From contig NC_134546.1 in assembly GCF_050624435.1 (NCBI RefSeq), positions 16,205,001-16,269,000 of the forward strand: a stretch of 64,000 nucleotides of DNA, read 5' to 3'. Below are positions 11,786-21,944 of the stretch, in pieces (the stretch's first letter is position 1; each line of letters starts with the position of its first letter). This DNA is from Tenrec ecaudatus. Taxonomy: Eukaryota > Chordata > Mammalia > Afrosoricida > Tenrecidae. The notes under the pieces are model-generated. The model was not told the origin of the DNA. It made no database searches and was given only the letters and a program-made list of their open reading frames with translations. A program made the translations under genes and the position numbers.

Positions 11786-11797
11786 CGCGCAGGCGCA
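11786..11797. promoter_or_regulatory. NFU1: NRF-1-type site 2
   Basis: CGCGCAGGCGCA is a second match to the NRF-1 consensus, 24 bp (about two helical turns) from the first. A pair at this spacing supports a real regulatory role. Confidence 0.7.
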
Positions 11798-12177
11798 GGA
11801 CGGGCGGCGGCGGAGCGTGCGCGCGGCAGAGCGTAGCCTCGGGCGCAGACCTGCCCTTAACCTTGACCTCCACCTGCGAGCCGAGCCCGTCACTGCGCGC
11901 TCATATTCCCCGAAGGCCAATCCTGGGCCGCTCTTCCTTTAGCTCTGCCGTTTTCTTGATTAGTTGCTGCCGCTTTTGTCCTGGGAACCCCGTGTCCCAC
12001 CCCTCAATGCTCCTGTAGGTATCCAGTGAGGCTAGGACAAATACCCCCAGGTATTTAACAAACGGGACATTATTTCCTCGTGGGATAAACCACCCACCCT
12101 CTGTGGTCCCTGGATCCGACTCAGTGACCCTAAAGGGTTTCTGAGGCGGTAGATCTTGTCTCGTTTTTTGCTTTGTT

Positions 12178-12448
12178 TGTTTTAATCATTTTATTGGGGG
12201 CTCGTACAATGCTTATCCATCCAGCCATCCATTGTGTCAAGCACATTTGTACATTTGTTGTCATCATCATTCTCAAAACATTTGCTTTCCACTCCAGCCC
12301 CTGGCATCAGCTCCTCGTTTTCCCCCTTCCCCCAATCCCCCTTTCTCATGAAACTTTGATAATTTATAAATTATTATTATTTTGTCATATCTCACAATGT
12401 ATCCCTTCACCCACTTTTCTGTTGTGCATCCCCCAGGGAGGAGGTTAT
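12178..12448 (-). mobile_element. Afrotherian LINE 3' end, antisense, first segment
   Basis: 'aatcattttattgggggctc', 'tgtcaagcacatttgtacat', 'ttctcaaaacatttgctttc' and 'aatttataaattattattat' read as the antisense of a LINE 3' end. The A-tail is at the low-coordinate end. The element stops at 12448 ('gggaggaggttat') and resumes at 14544 with the same 'gttat', because an endogenous retrovirus inserted there. Confidence 0.75.
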
Positions 12449-12828
12449 TGTTAGGTAAACTGAGGCACAAAACGAGAAGAGACGGACCATACTCACCAAG
12501 GACTGATTAAAAAGCAGGCTTTATTGGGGACAAGTGAACGGGTTCAACAGCCCACAGTAAAATGAAGCTGTGGAAGCCGCCCCAGGGGAGCGCTTGAGGG
12601 TTTTTTTTATAAACCCCCTGTTGAAGCTTCTGGAGAGTTGTCGTAAAGTGCGGTTTTGCTCAGTGGGGCTTATGTGACTGTTTGCTCGTTGTACCAAGTC
12701 AGTCTGTTCTGCTTCTAGGAACAATGATATGGGTGGTCTGTGCTTTTAGAGGGTACAGTTGTTCGCAGAACTAGCCCATTTCTGGGAAACTCAGTCTGGG
12801 GGAAGGGTGTCCATGCTTTTACCAGACA
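12449..12828 (-). mobile_element. 3' LTR of an endogenous retrovirus, 380 bp
   Basis: On the minus strand it starts TGTCTGGTAAAAG and ends ...ACCTAACA, giving the TG...CA ends. The flanking GTTAT at 12444-12448 is repeated at 14544-14548 beyond the other LTR. A 'ttataaa' TATA-like element lies at 12606-12613 and an AATAAA signal at 12520-12525 (reverse strand), in U3-R-U5 order. The LTR lies just downstream of the env remnant, which fixes the provirus on the minus strand. Confidence 0.85.
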
Positions 12829-12959
12829 TCCTTGACTCTGTCTGATAGGGAAAGGGGGCGACCACGAGGTCGTCTGTGATTACTTCCTGCTGTACGGGGT
12901 CGTAGTGGGGAAGTTTATCAGACAGAATGCAGGGACTCCGGGCTTGGCACGAATGGCAG

Positions 12960-13278
12960 GGGTTGGTATTGCTGACTCGTTAATGTAATAACAGCATTCT
13001 TCTTGGAGGTAAATGCAAGTGCCTCCTTTTCCAGTGGTGATGAGGTCTAAGGTTCATTGATTCTGTAAGACAACTTGGGCGACAGAGGTTATTTGTCTTT
13101 GCAATGAAGCTAGGGATTCAGCACAGGCATCTATGGCCAGTTGGAATTGCATGGCTAGCTTGTCTGTGGTTAGGACTGAATGTGCCGGGGCCCCTCCGCT
13201 AAGTCCCAAGGCTACCGCTGAGGAGGTGAGCGATAGTCCTGCCACCAACAGAAGAAAAATGGCTCTAAGCACAAACAA
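12960..13278 (-). pseudogene. ERV env transmembrane-subunit remnant
   Basis: This is a broken copy of an old retroviral envelope TM subunit. In order it shows a hydrophobic fusion-peptide-like stretch (first ~25 codons from 13278), a heptad-like helix, an in-frame TGA at 13054-13056, and a CX6CC motif at 12991-13017. CX6CC is typical of gammaretroviral and type-D-like TM subunits. The surface subunit is absent and I see no membrane anchor before the LTR, so the protein is interrupted and truncated. No function is implied. Confidence 0.75.
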
Positions 13279-13279
13279 T

Positions 13280-13792
13280 TCCTTGGGACTAATCTTATCT
13301 TAACAAGGGCAGCTGTGTTTTCAGTGTACTCATTGCGTCTCAGAACTTGGGAAAACATAAAGACACAGTGTCTTAAGAGAGTCACCAATATACTTCAGTT
13401 AAAACTCAGTGATTCTCTATAATCCCCCCCCCTTTTTAATTTATAGCTAACACTGAAGAGTTAAAATGCAGCTATCTGCTGAAGCTGTGGTTTCTCCAAA
13501 AAGCTGCAGGGTACAGAAGCAGAATATTTGGTTAAGCTGAACTTTATGCAAGGTTGGGATCATCCCGCCTTCTTCTGTTCTTATCCTTATCATATTCCTT
13601 ATCTTTATTAGAACAATTTCAACTTCCTTATTACCTTCTCCATCACATCATATTTCTCTCGCATTTTTTTTATTCCTTATCTCCTTCTTCATCACATCCT
13701 CATCACATCCTCATCACATACCTTGTCTTTCTTTACTGGTTTGGGGGCATACTCAGTTTTCTGACTCAGTTTGACTTGATATTGTACAAGCT
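13280..13792 (-). mobile_element. ERV internal sequence, unrecognised, with purine-rich tract
   Basis: This lies between the RT start and the TM remnant of the provirus. On the minus strand it is strongly purine-rich (A/G), including a run of A's and G's at 13424-13437 like a polypurine tract. An 11-bp unit ('tcatcacatcc' on plus) repeats about three times at 13689-13721. Most of pol and the env surface subunit are missing here, so a large internal deletion or an internal rearrangement is inferred. Confidence 0.4.
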
Positions 13793-14376
13793 TTAACTCC
13801 TTCCTTCCTTCTGCTTGGGTCTGCCTAACAATTCCAGTTTTGTTTGCAATACAAGTAACCCTAGGCCTAGTCGGTGGCTTTTTGAAATTGGAAACTGGGG
13901 GCGGTTAGGGTCCACATCAGGTTGTTTTGGGGTTTTTTTTAGCTTAATTAGGACAGGCTCGTGGTGACTTGCCAATGTGGGTGTAATAATATCCCAGACT
14001 TCAGGAGACACCTGGGTAACAACTGGCTGATTGGGTGCGGGGATGAGGTTGTGGAGGTGGCCTGACTTAAGAGGGCGATAAAGGGGAGAGCATTGCTGGA
14101 GAAGGAGATAGTAGCATGTGACTTGGTTAAAATATCCCTTCCCAGCAACGGAACAGAGCACGAGGAGATAACTAAAAAGGAGTGAGAAAATGGGAGTTGA
14201 TTAAATTGGAAAAAGAGAAGTTCTGTCTTTTGCAGAGTGGAGGGGGCCCCGTCTATTCCCATAACCAAGACCTGGGAAGGTGAAGTAGGGCCCAAATGAG
14301 AGGGCAAAAACAGAGAAAGTAGCCCGCTACCTGAAGCACTACCCTGGGCTTGGCGAGGGTGACTGGAGTCGATCAA
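13793..14376 (-). pseudogene. ERV protease C-terminus and start of reverse transcriptase, frameshifted
   Basis: Two overlapping minus-strand frames carry retroviral pol pieces. One frame (from 14376) has the protease C-terminal motif PLLGRD at about 14151-14134, preceded by a SHSFLV segment. The second frame (from 14161) then carries an RT N-terminal-like stretch with 'TPTLASHHEPV' and a 'PQFPIS' segment. The change of frame between them is a disabling shift or a lost join. The protease active-site D-T/S-G motif was not seen upstream, so the 5' part including gag appears deleted. Confidence 0.65.
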
Positions 14377-14448
14377 GGAGCCAGCACCGCTTCAGTCGTC
14401 TGCCAATCCCAGGAGCTCAAGTACCGGAAGGTCTGGAAGATCCCGGGG
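14377..14448 (-). mobile_element. ERV internal sequence between truncated 5' LTR and pro
   Basis: Only about 70 bp separates the surviving 5' LTR piece from the protease remnant. The primer-binding site and gag are not recognisable. A single deletion from within the 5' LTR through gag would explain this. Confidence 0.5.
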
Positions 14449-14543
14449 CCCAGCTTTTAGAGGGTGCAGTTGTTCGCAGAACTGGCCCGTTTCTGGGAAA
14501 CTCAGTCTAGGGGAAACGTGTCCATCCATGCTTTTACCAGACA
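14449..14543 (-). mobile_element. 5' LTR of the ERV, truncated to ~95 bp
   Basis: It matches 12743-12828 (the outer end of the full LTR) from 'gcttttagagggt' to 'ccagaca', with a few substitutions and a short 'ccat' repeat difference. It keeps only the start of U3. The GTTAT duplication follows at 14544. Confidence 0.85.
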
Positions 14544-14870
14544 GTTATATGTAGATCCTTAAAATTGGTTCCCCCCCTTTCACCCCACCCTCCCTCCACC
14601 CTCGTGGTATTACCACATTCAGCACTGGTCCTCAAGGGATCATCTGTCCTGGATTCCCTGTGTTTCCAGTGCCTATCTGTACCAGTGTATATCCTCTGGT
14701 CTGGCCAGATTTGTCAGGTAGAATTGGGATCTTGATATTCAGGGGGTGGTGGTGGGGAATGAAGCATTTAGGAACTAAAGGAAAGCTGTATGTTTCATCC
14801 TTGCTACATTGCACCCTGAATGGCTTGGCTCCTCCCTGTGACCCTTCTGTAAGGGGATGTCCAGTAGGTG
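14544..14870 (-). mobile_element. Afrotherian LINE 3' end, antisense, second segment
   Basis: 'gttatatgtagatcctt', 'ggattccctgtgtttccagt' and 'gtaccagtgtatatcctctg' continue the LINE 3' UTR interrupted at 12448. Removing 12449-14548 restores a continuous repeat, which dates the ERV as younger than this LINE copy. Confidence 0.75.
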
Positions 14871-14984
14871 GATATTTTTTTAAATTATTTTTTAAAAGAA
14901 AACATTACACATGCTATTTCCAACCAGGTTGGAGTCAACATGTCTAATAGGACCTGGTCCATCGTCATGACAGAAGCAGTATCT

Positions 14985-15110
14985 GTTGCCTTCCAGGGAG
15001 TCAGTGCTGACGCCTAGTGACCCTTATGCCCAACAGAACAACACTGCCTGGGCCTGAGCCGCCCTCACGAGAGTCTATTGTTGCAGATCTTCCTTAAGGG
15101 CCTTCCCCAT
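14985..15110 (-). repeat. Possible AfroSINE fragment
   Basis: 'gggagtcagtgctgacgcct' followed by 'agtgaccc' loosely fits the antisense SINE tail ('gagtcgatgctgactcatagcgaccc'). The remainder diverges and could be another repeat. Confidence 0.35.
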
Positions 15111-15231
15111 TCTTGTTGATCCTATTTGTGTCTGTGCGTTTGTACATGTGTGCACACAGAGGCGTGTAGAAGGAGGATGATCTGCCTCCTGTCACTTCCT
15201 CTCTTCCCTGGCTGGCTTTTTACTTTTGTTT

Positions 15232-15560
15232 CCTTTTTAAATCATTTTGTTGGGGGCTCTTACAACATTTCATACATCAGTTGTATCAAGCATATTTGTA
15301 CATATGTTGCCATCATCATCTCCTAAACCTTTACTTTCTATTTGAACCCTTGGTATCAGCTCCTCTCCCTCACCCCATGACCCATTGATAAATTATAAAT
15401 TATTATTATTTTCATATCTTATCCCAGCCGCTGTCTCCGTTCACCCACATTTCTGTGGTTCATCCCCCTGGGAGTGGGTTATGCATCGATCATTGCGATC
15501 GATCGGTTCCCCCATCCTCTCTTCCCTTCCCCCCACCCTCCTCGTGGCTTTTTAGTTTGT
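15232..15560 (-). mobile_element. Afrotherian LINE 3' end, antisense
   Basis: This is another copy of the 12178 family: 'aatcattttgttgggggctc', 'gtatcaagcatatttgtaca', 'ttggtatcagctcctc' and 'gataaattataaattattat'. The tail is at the low-coordinate side and the body fades out near 15560. Confidence 0.75.
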
Positions 15561-17363
15561 AACGATGCCACATCTTCTCCCATAAGTTGTCCCCCTGAGC
15601 AGGGAGTGCCTTTCTTCCTACTCTTCTCTTGACTCTCTTGTACCAATTCCCCAGATCTGACCACCAATATCCTTCTTCAGAGGGCCCTCCCTGATACCGA
15701 CTCCCATTACCAATGACTTAAGTCCCCTCTGTGAGCCTCCCTGAAAAAAAAAAAAAAAAAACTTTCCCCTCTGCCTTCACAGCACACTCGCACAACCTGA
15801 GATGAGGAAGGTGGCATTGCTTTTTGAATGAGCCTTTCCCCTGAGATCCTGCAAACCTCCTGGGTGATGTGCCTGCCCCTCAGTCTTGTCCCTCCAGCTC
15901 TAGTGTAGTGCCTGGCACATCGGAGTTGCGCACGCAGTATTTGTTGACTGTCGTCACCTCAACCCTCTTCCAAACCCAGTGTCCTTGTGGGACTTGGTTC
16001 ATGTGGAGAGTAAACGGAGAGGACAGGAAGGAAGTCTGCCTAGCCCTGCCCCTCCCCACCCTGCCGGTGCACCATCACATGGGGGGCGCCATGTCCAGGG
16101 GCACAGGAAGCTGAACAGCTGCTGAGTGGGCAGTTCAAAAGCAGGTGTTCAACAGCCTCCGTCTTTCTCAAGTTGACTTTCTCAAGGAAGGGGGAGTCTC
16201 TTTTAGAAAAGAAACACCACTACTTGAGATATCTGTATCTTTCTATTCATGACCCCCCCCCACACACACACACATTTTCAATAACTATTGATTGCCACCT
16301 GTTTTCTCTAGTAGCAAAGAAGTTAGCAAAGATGTCCCCCAGACTTTCATTATTGACCAGGGAGACTTCCCAGACCATGTGGCATAGACAACATAGTCAC
16401 GTACTCATCGACCACTCATTCGTTCAAAGTCTTATGGAAAAACAATTGAAGACATCAAACTAAACCCACAACTATACTGTGCTCTCTCGGTGTCGAGCGC
16501 TGTGCCTTGTTTTGGGACCGGGAGCAGACAACACTCGGATAGACACGCCCTCCCACCTTACGAAAGAATGCTGTTGGTTTTTTGTTTGTTTGTTTTCAGA
16601 TGTTGCTGTACAGCTTGAAACCCCATTTTATAAAGGCTCTCCTGCAGCCAGGACAGCCTTGCAGCACGACTCTGTACAATGAAGGGAATGAGGAGGTTCG
16701 ACAGGGATGCCTGGCCGAGCTCTGCTTTCCTGGGTCAGGGCTGACCCTTCCTGCCAGCACGAGGCAATGAGCCTACAGTGACTTCTAGACTTCTTGTTGC
16801 ACGAGGGGGGAACTATCATCCTCAAATTTGCATAGGCCAGTGTTTAATCTGTTTTTCTGTTACTGCTAATGGATTTAATTGTGTGTCTCCCTCCCCCAAA
16901 CAAAAAACAAACAAACCTGTTGAAGTCCTAGCCCCTGGTACTTGCGGACATGACTTTGTTTGGAAATAACAAGGTCTTTGCAGGTGCAATTACTTAACAT
17001 GAGGCCAGCCCCAAAGCCAATGATCTGAATGCAGCTCACAGTGCCATAGAAGAAAGGCCTGGTGGTCTCACTTCTATTAAGACGACAGCCAAGGAAACCC
17101 CGGGGAGGAGTTTGATTCTGTAACACAGGAGGTAGACAGGAATCGGAACTGACTTCAGGAGGCACAGGGTTTCTCCCTTGAGCCTTCAGAGAAAGCGTGG
17201 CTATCCCAGTACCTTCCGTTCAAGCTTCTAGAATAGGCCCCAGAACTGCGACTGAATACATGCCCGTTGTTTGTAAGCCTCTCTGAGGGTGGTGCTTGGC
17301 TATAGCAGCCCAAGGAAATGCAATATGCTCACAGAGGATCGAAATCTTTGCCTCAAACCAAGT
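15561..17363. other. Intergenic sequence, nothing recognised
   Basis: It holds an A19 run near 15745 and a short CA tract near 16262. I found no exon, CpG cluster or nameable repeat. The open frames are short and overlap on both strands. Confidence 0.4.
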
Positions 17364-17369
17364 GACTCC

Positions 17370-17914
17370 TGTGGGGGGAAGTCAGATGCTCACAGCCATC
17401 TTCCCTGAAGGCAGTCCCTGCCAGACTGCTGTCTCCCCACACCACAGGGGTGGGGGCCTGCGACCATTAGCTTGGTTCCTGTAGGTGGAGTTCACATCCC
17501 ACTGATAATGGTCTCTATCAGTTGAGCCAGGGAACAGGCCAAACTGGGATCTATGACAGCCAAGGTTAAGCTGCCATCCCAAATCTAGGATCTGCCCATG
17601 TTGTCACATGTATACCCCCAATCCCTCCTCTTCCTCTCATTACTGTATTGCCTATAGCACAGTCCCTTCCTGTGACGTATGTCCTCACCTGTAATTGGGG
17701 GGCTTGCATTAAAGTCTCTCTCTCTCCCTCCACGTGGACCATCAAGTGGAGCTGAGGTGAGCATGCTACCATGAATCGTGTCTGACTCCATTTATTTCAA
17801 TACTTCTATCTCTCATGCTCTCTGTAACTTTACTATGATCTTTTACTTACTATCGCTGTACAATCGCGCCTACCAGACCCGTAATGATGTGTTAGGGGCT
17901 GGCTTCCCCTGACA
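17370..17914 (+). mobile_element. Solo LTR, 545 bp, 6-bp target duplication
   Basis: This is a second copy of the family at 5874-6444. It begins TGTGGGG, ends CTGACA, and is flanked by GACTCC at 17364-17369 and 17915-17920. It lacks about 30 bp carrying the TATA-like box: 'gggggcttgc' joins directly to 'attaaagtctct'. The promoter is therefore probably disabled. No internal retroviral sequence remains. Confidence 0.9.
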
Positions 17915-18554
17915 GACTCCTGGTCTCAGGGGGCCCCTAGACTGGTAGAGAAAAACGTTCAGTACACAGAGGCAGCAGACCACGTAGGAGCCTAGAAATG
18001 GCAGTTCTGAGGTGAGAAGAGGGCCCTGGGAAGGCTTCTCAGAGGAGCTTCTTGAGCTGTGTGTGTCTGAAGAGACAGGGGCTGAAGGAGACTGCGCTAT
18101 GGGCGTCAGCACAGGGGTAGAAGCTGACCACCTGCCTGAACCCGGCTTCTCCGTCTCTTGGTATTTAAGACGGCCTGGCAGGATGGTGGTCACAGCACCT
18201 AGCTGCTTACTGAAAGGGCCAGAACTTTGAACCCAGCAGGCACTCTGGGAGAGAGCAGGCCTCACCTGTTCACATGACAGCCTTGAAAGCACCATGGGCA
18301 GCTCTCTTCTGTCGGGGGTGGGGGTGGGGGGGTCACTATGAGTCTGCGTTGACCCGTGGGGTTGGGCTTGGGGTTTGGCCTGTTGTCTAAGAGGTGCTCG
18401 AGCTACGCTGGTTGAATTGAGACCTCCCTGACATGCCGTGGAACCAATGCCCTTCTAACCTAGTATATGAGTTCTTAATTATACTCATTATAGTTTATAC
18501 CCCTCAACGGTGGCGATATGTGTTTATCTTGGTCACTGATGTCTTCCACGTGCC

Positions 18555-18730
18555 TAGAAGAGGCACCAAAAACCAAACTCACTGCCATCGAGTCAATGCT
18601 GACTCATAGCGACCACCTGTGGGTTTCCAGGACGGGAAGTGTTTACAGGAGTGGAAAGCTCAGGCTGTCTCCCACAGAGCGGCTGGTGGTTTCGAACTGC
18701 TGACCATGCAGTTCCAAGTCCAATGCGTAC
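18555..18730 (-). repeat. AfroSINE, well preserved
   Basis: 'ccaaactcactgccatcgag', 'gactcatagcgaccacctgt' and 'ggtggtttcgaactgctgac' are close to the family consensus in antisense. It is one of the better-preserved copies and is useful as a reference for the others. Confidence 0.9.
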
Positions 18731-18811
18731 CTGGAACAGAATGAATGGTCAGTACGTGCTTGTGGAATGAATGCTAGATCTCTCTAATGGAGAAAATGTG
18801 AGTAATGATAG

Positions 18812-18965
18812 CCACCAAAAGCCACTGCCATCAAGTCAATTCCAACTCACATCGACCCGAGAGAGAGGGTTTCCAAGGCTACAGAAGCAGATATCCGCAT
18901 CCTTCCCTTGAGGGAGGCTTGAACTGCCAACCTTGGTATTAGCAGCCCAACAGCGCCACCTGGAG
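18812..18965 (-). repeat. AfroSINE
   Basis: 'gccactgccatcaagtcaat', 'aactcacatcgaccc' and 'gaactgccaacc' then 'tagcagcccaacagcgccac' follow the antisense family layout. Confidence 0.88.
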
Positions 18966-18984
18966 TAGAAAAAATGAATTTGTC

Positions 18985-19112
18985 CTATTCAACGCAACTC
19001 ATTGCCAACTAGTGGACGCTGACTCGAGGCGACCCTATAGGGCAGGTGAGACTGCCCCTGAGGTTTTCTGAGCCTGTAACTCTTTACTGGAGTAGAAAGC
19101 CTGGTCTTTCTC
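18985..19112 (-). repeat. AfroSINE, truncated
   Basis: 'actcattgccaactagtgga', 'cgaggcgaccctatagggca' and 'ttttctgagcctgtaactct' match the antisense tail and body. The tRNA-like head is missing. Confidence 0.8.
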
Positions 19113-19374
19113 CCTCGGAATTTGCCACACAAGTAGCTATAATGATGCTGTCTTCTCAAAAATAAATAAATAAATATTTTTGTTAGTGCCGTTCCCAACA
19201 CACTGACAAAGTCTAAGATTAGCGGTCTGACCTGTGTCTCTCCAAGAACTGAGAGGAGTTTGAGCATGTCTGAAGTGTCTTGTCGAGGCACAGTGGTAAA
19301 CACTGAACCTGCTAGGTCATCAAGCCCTTCCTTGGGGGGGGGAATATAAAGTCAATATTTACAAGTTTGATTCA

Positions 19375-19510
19375 AGGGCAGTGGGCACTGCCACTCAGAC
19401 TGTCTTCTAGACCAGTACCCCATGGGCTGGTAGCAAAGAGCCAACGGTGGTTTTGAACTGCTGACCTGGCAGTTAGCAACGCAGCCCGTAACCACTATGC
19501 CAACCGGGGA
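19375..19510 (-). repeat. AfroSINE head portion
   Basis: 'ggttttgaactgctgacctg', 'gcagttagcaacgcagcccg' and 'taaccactatgcc' are the reverse complement of the tRNA-derived head. Confidence 0.65.
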
Positions 19511-19734
19511 GGGCGGGGCGGGGGAGCAGGCAGGCGGGATATGTCTCTTTCTTCAATATTTTAAGACCTCAGAAGAGAGCTCCTGAGAACCCCGGGTCAT
19601 TTGAGTGTGTTACTGCATGTCTGTCGCTTTATGACCACTGCTCTGGCCAAACAGGCCATGCCCCAGGGGCCGCGATAAAACAGGCAGCCCGGTGAATTTC
19701 CTCCGCTGGACCCCCTGACATTGTGCAGCATGGG

Positions 19735-19960
19735 GTCCCCGTGGACCATGACTGCAGTTGGACACGGTCCAGCTGATCCTGACTCATCGTGAGCCCAGGT
19801 GACCGAGTACTTGTAGACCGCCCCATCAGGATGTCTGGCTGTCATCTTTGCAGAAGCAGGTGAGCAGGTGCGTTTTTCTCCCACGGAGTCACTGGGTGGG
19901 TTCGAGCTGCCAACCATGTGGTTAGCAGCCTAGCCTTTAAGCGTGCCACCGCGGCTCCTA
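19735..19960 (-). repeat. AfroSINE, diverged
   Basis: 'tgatcctgactcatcgtgag' and 'gggttcgagctgccaaccat' followed by 'gtggttagcagcc' give the antisense order tail-to-head, with an insertion in the middle. Confidence 0.7.
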
Positions 19961-20684
19961 CGGACTGGACATTTTCTTGCTCTCTTACGAGTCTTAGCTA
20001 AAGCCTGAGTCAAGGGTGCTGGTAATAACGGATAGCCTTCCTAAAAGATAGACAAGAATGGGGTGACCTGCACCCCACCAGGCTATCAAGATGAGCACCT
20101 CAAAATCCTTTCTGAACTGCCTGTGGGGAGGGGAGTTTTCCTGAGCTTCAAAAATCCATGGCTCCTGATCCCCAGCACAAAACACGGGGGAGGGAGCCCT
20201 GGAACTGTTCCCAGGAGTTTGGAGGCGAACGGTCAAGGCAGGAGGCTGGCTGAAGTGGCTCACTCCAGCCTGGTTGCGTGTGGTAGAAAAAGATGCTGCA
20301 GATGTCAGGCAGGCTGGGCTGACCTGGGGACTCCAGCTCACGAGGGGCTCCCGCTACCAGAGTGGAGTGTAGCACTCGGCACGGAAAGGGGGGGAGGTTG
20401 TAAGAGTCAGTTACAGCAGGGGTGGGCGAATTTTGCTGTAAAAAGCCAGCGGCTGAATCCCTTAGCACTGGTGGGCCAGGTGGTCTCTGCTGCATCCACC
20501 ACCTGCCATTGCAGAGCGAGTGGCCACAGGAAATACAGAAAACAACAGGAGTGGCTGCTGCAACAGCTTTCTTCAGGGACACGGACATTGGGAGTTTATA
20601 TTTTCACGCGCCACGGAATGTTCTTCTTGCCTCCCCCCAATCATTTAAAAAATATGAAGACCATTCTAATCCACCAAAAAAATG

Positions 20685-20888
20685 AAACATCACTGCCATC
20701 AAGTTGATTCTGACTCATATCGACCCGATAGGACAGGGCAGAACCGCCCCTCTGGGTGTCTGAGAGTGTCGCTCTTCACTGGAGGTGAAAGCTGCTGCCT
20801 TTTCCTTCGGAGCAGCCCGGGGTCTCGAACTGCGCTGGCCTTTCTGCTCGCAGCCCAGTGCCTAACCAGTCCACCAGCGGGGTTCCTG
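20685..20888 (-). repeat. AfroSINE
   Basis: 'atcactgccatcaagttgat', 'actcatatcgacccgatagg' and 'gtctcgaactgcgctggcc' then 'cctaaccagtccaccagcgg' give a nearly full antisense copy. Confidence 0.88.
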
Positions 20889-20969
20889 ACTTTAACCGTT
20901 TAAAATGGAGAAGGCTGTTCACCGAAGGGTCCAGCTGTAACACTATGGTCCTTAGCCATCTCCATCCAA

Positions 20970-21053
20970 CCCCTTCTCCACCCCACCCTTCTCAAGACAC
21001 CCCTCAGAACCCCCTTCTCCACCCCACCGCCCTTCTCAAGACACCCCTCAGAA
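20970..21053. repeat. ~42-bp tandem duplication, C-rich
   Basis: Two adjacent copies (20970-21010 and 21011-21053) share 'ccccttctccaccccacc' and 'cttctcaagacacccctcag', differing by a 2-bp insertion. A C20 run follows at 21201-21220. Confidence 0.85.
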
Positions 21054-21200
21054 ACCCCCCCGCCCCCTTCACCTTTCTGCTGGTGCCACAGCCAATGGGG
21101 GGAAGCGCGGGCTCCTTTTAGACATAACAATCTATTTCTGTCCCCCAAGTTTATTAGCGCGGGACTCCTTTGTTCCCTTTCTCTCGGACTTCCTTCTCCT

Positions 21201-21220
21201 CCCCCCCCCCCCCCCCCCCC
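21201..21220 (+). repeat. C20 homopolymer
   Basis: A run of 20 C residues within a pyrimidine-rich stretch. Its length is likely uncertain in the assembly and variable in the population. Confidence 0.95.
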
Positions 21221-21944
21221 GTGGCCACACATCCGTCCCTCTGTCTCTCCCTCTCCCTAGCTCGCCCTTGCTTACTCCCTTCACCCTGTCTCCCAATGTC
21301 CCCTCACCCTGCCCCCTTCACTCTTAATCCATTCGAAACACCCGGGCAGGTCGTCCACTCGAATCAACCGGTAAATTCAGACCCACACTCTGGGTCTGCT
21401 CTCTATTCCCATTCTAACACTTACCGAGCCGGGCTCTGCTCAGCTGGCGTGGCCCGGGCTGAGAGCACAGACTGGCTCAGTTGAGCGAGAAGGTGCTGCC
21501 ACCACAGCAGAGCCACAGGCAGCCCCACTTGGATCCCAACCCTCCCTGCCAGCCCCAGCCTGCAGGCCCAAGTTGGGGGAGGAGAAGGGGTATGGTTCTT
21601 GAGCCTGACTTAGGGCGAGAAATGCAGAGGCAAGTTCAAGGTAGAAATAGCTGGACCAGCATTTTCACAGCACAAGTAAGATGGGAACGATGCCGGAGAG
21701 AGGGAGCAGATGGTCATGGGATCTGTCAGATTGCACTGAGTGATCTGGGGAGATCAGAAAGACCAGATCTATGCCCGTTCCTGCCTGTATCTGTGCGGCT
21801 CAGTCCCTGCACAGTGCCAGCTGCATCTATTTCAACCATTCCTTTCTGGATCTTTACCTGCCCCTTCCTCCGCGTTCTTAGCTGTTGGCCCTGTAAGCAG
21901 CCGTCACAGTGGTGGCAAGGGGCTTCCCAAACTCGCTGGGTGCT

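Larger units (their letters stand above)
11270..11920. promoter_or_regulatory. NFU1: CpG island, NFU1 promoter
   Basis: This is the only strongly GC- and CpG-rich block in the window. It contains NFU1 exon 1 on the minus strand, so it is the NFU1 promoter and first exon/intron region. Two NRF-1-type sites and a YY1-type motif cluster around the start codon. No TATA box is seen, which fits a housekeeping promoter with dispersed starts. Upstream (higher coordinates) lies the 3' side of AAK1. CpG islands can fire in both directions, but I see no plus-strand exon to support a divergent gene. Confidence 0.85.

Noticed and set aside
11164..11942. Several overlapping 90-170-codon frames on both strands of the CpG island
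   Set aside because: High GC suppresses stop codons. Only the minus-strand 68-nt NFU1 exon has a supported start, donor and similarity.
12960..13278. A functional syncytin-like envelope gene
   Set aside because: The surface subunit is missing, there is an in-frame stop in TM and no membrane anchor is seen. It is a dead fragment.
20415..20540. hAT transposon starting 'caggggtgggcgaa'
   Set aside because: The left end resembles a known hAT terminus, but I could not find a matching right end or target duplication.
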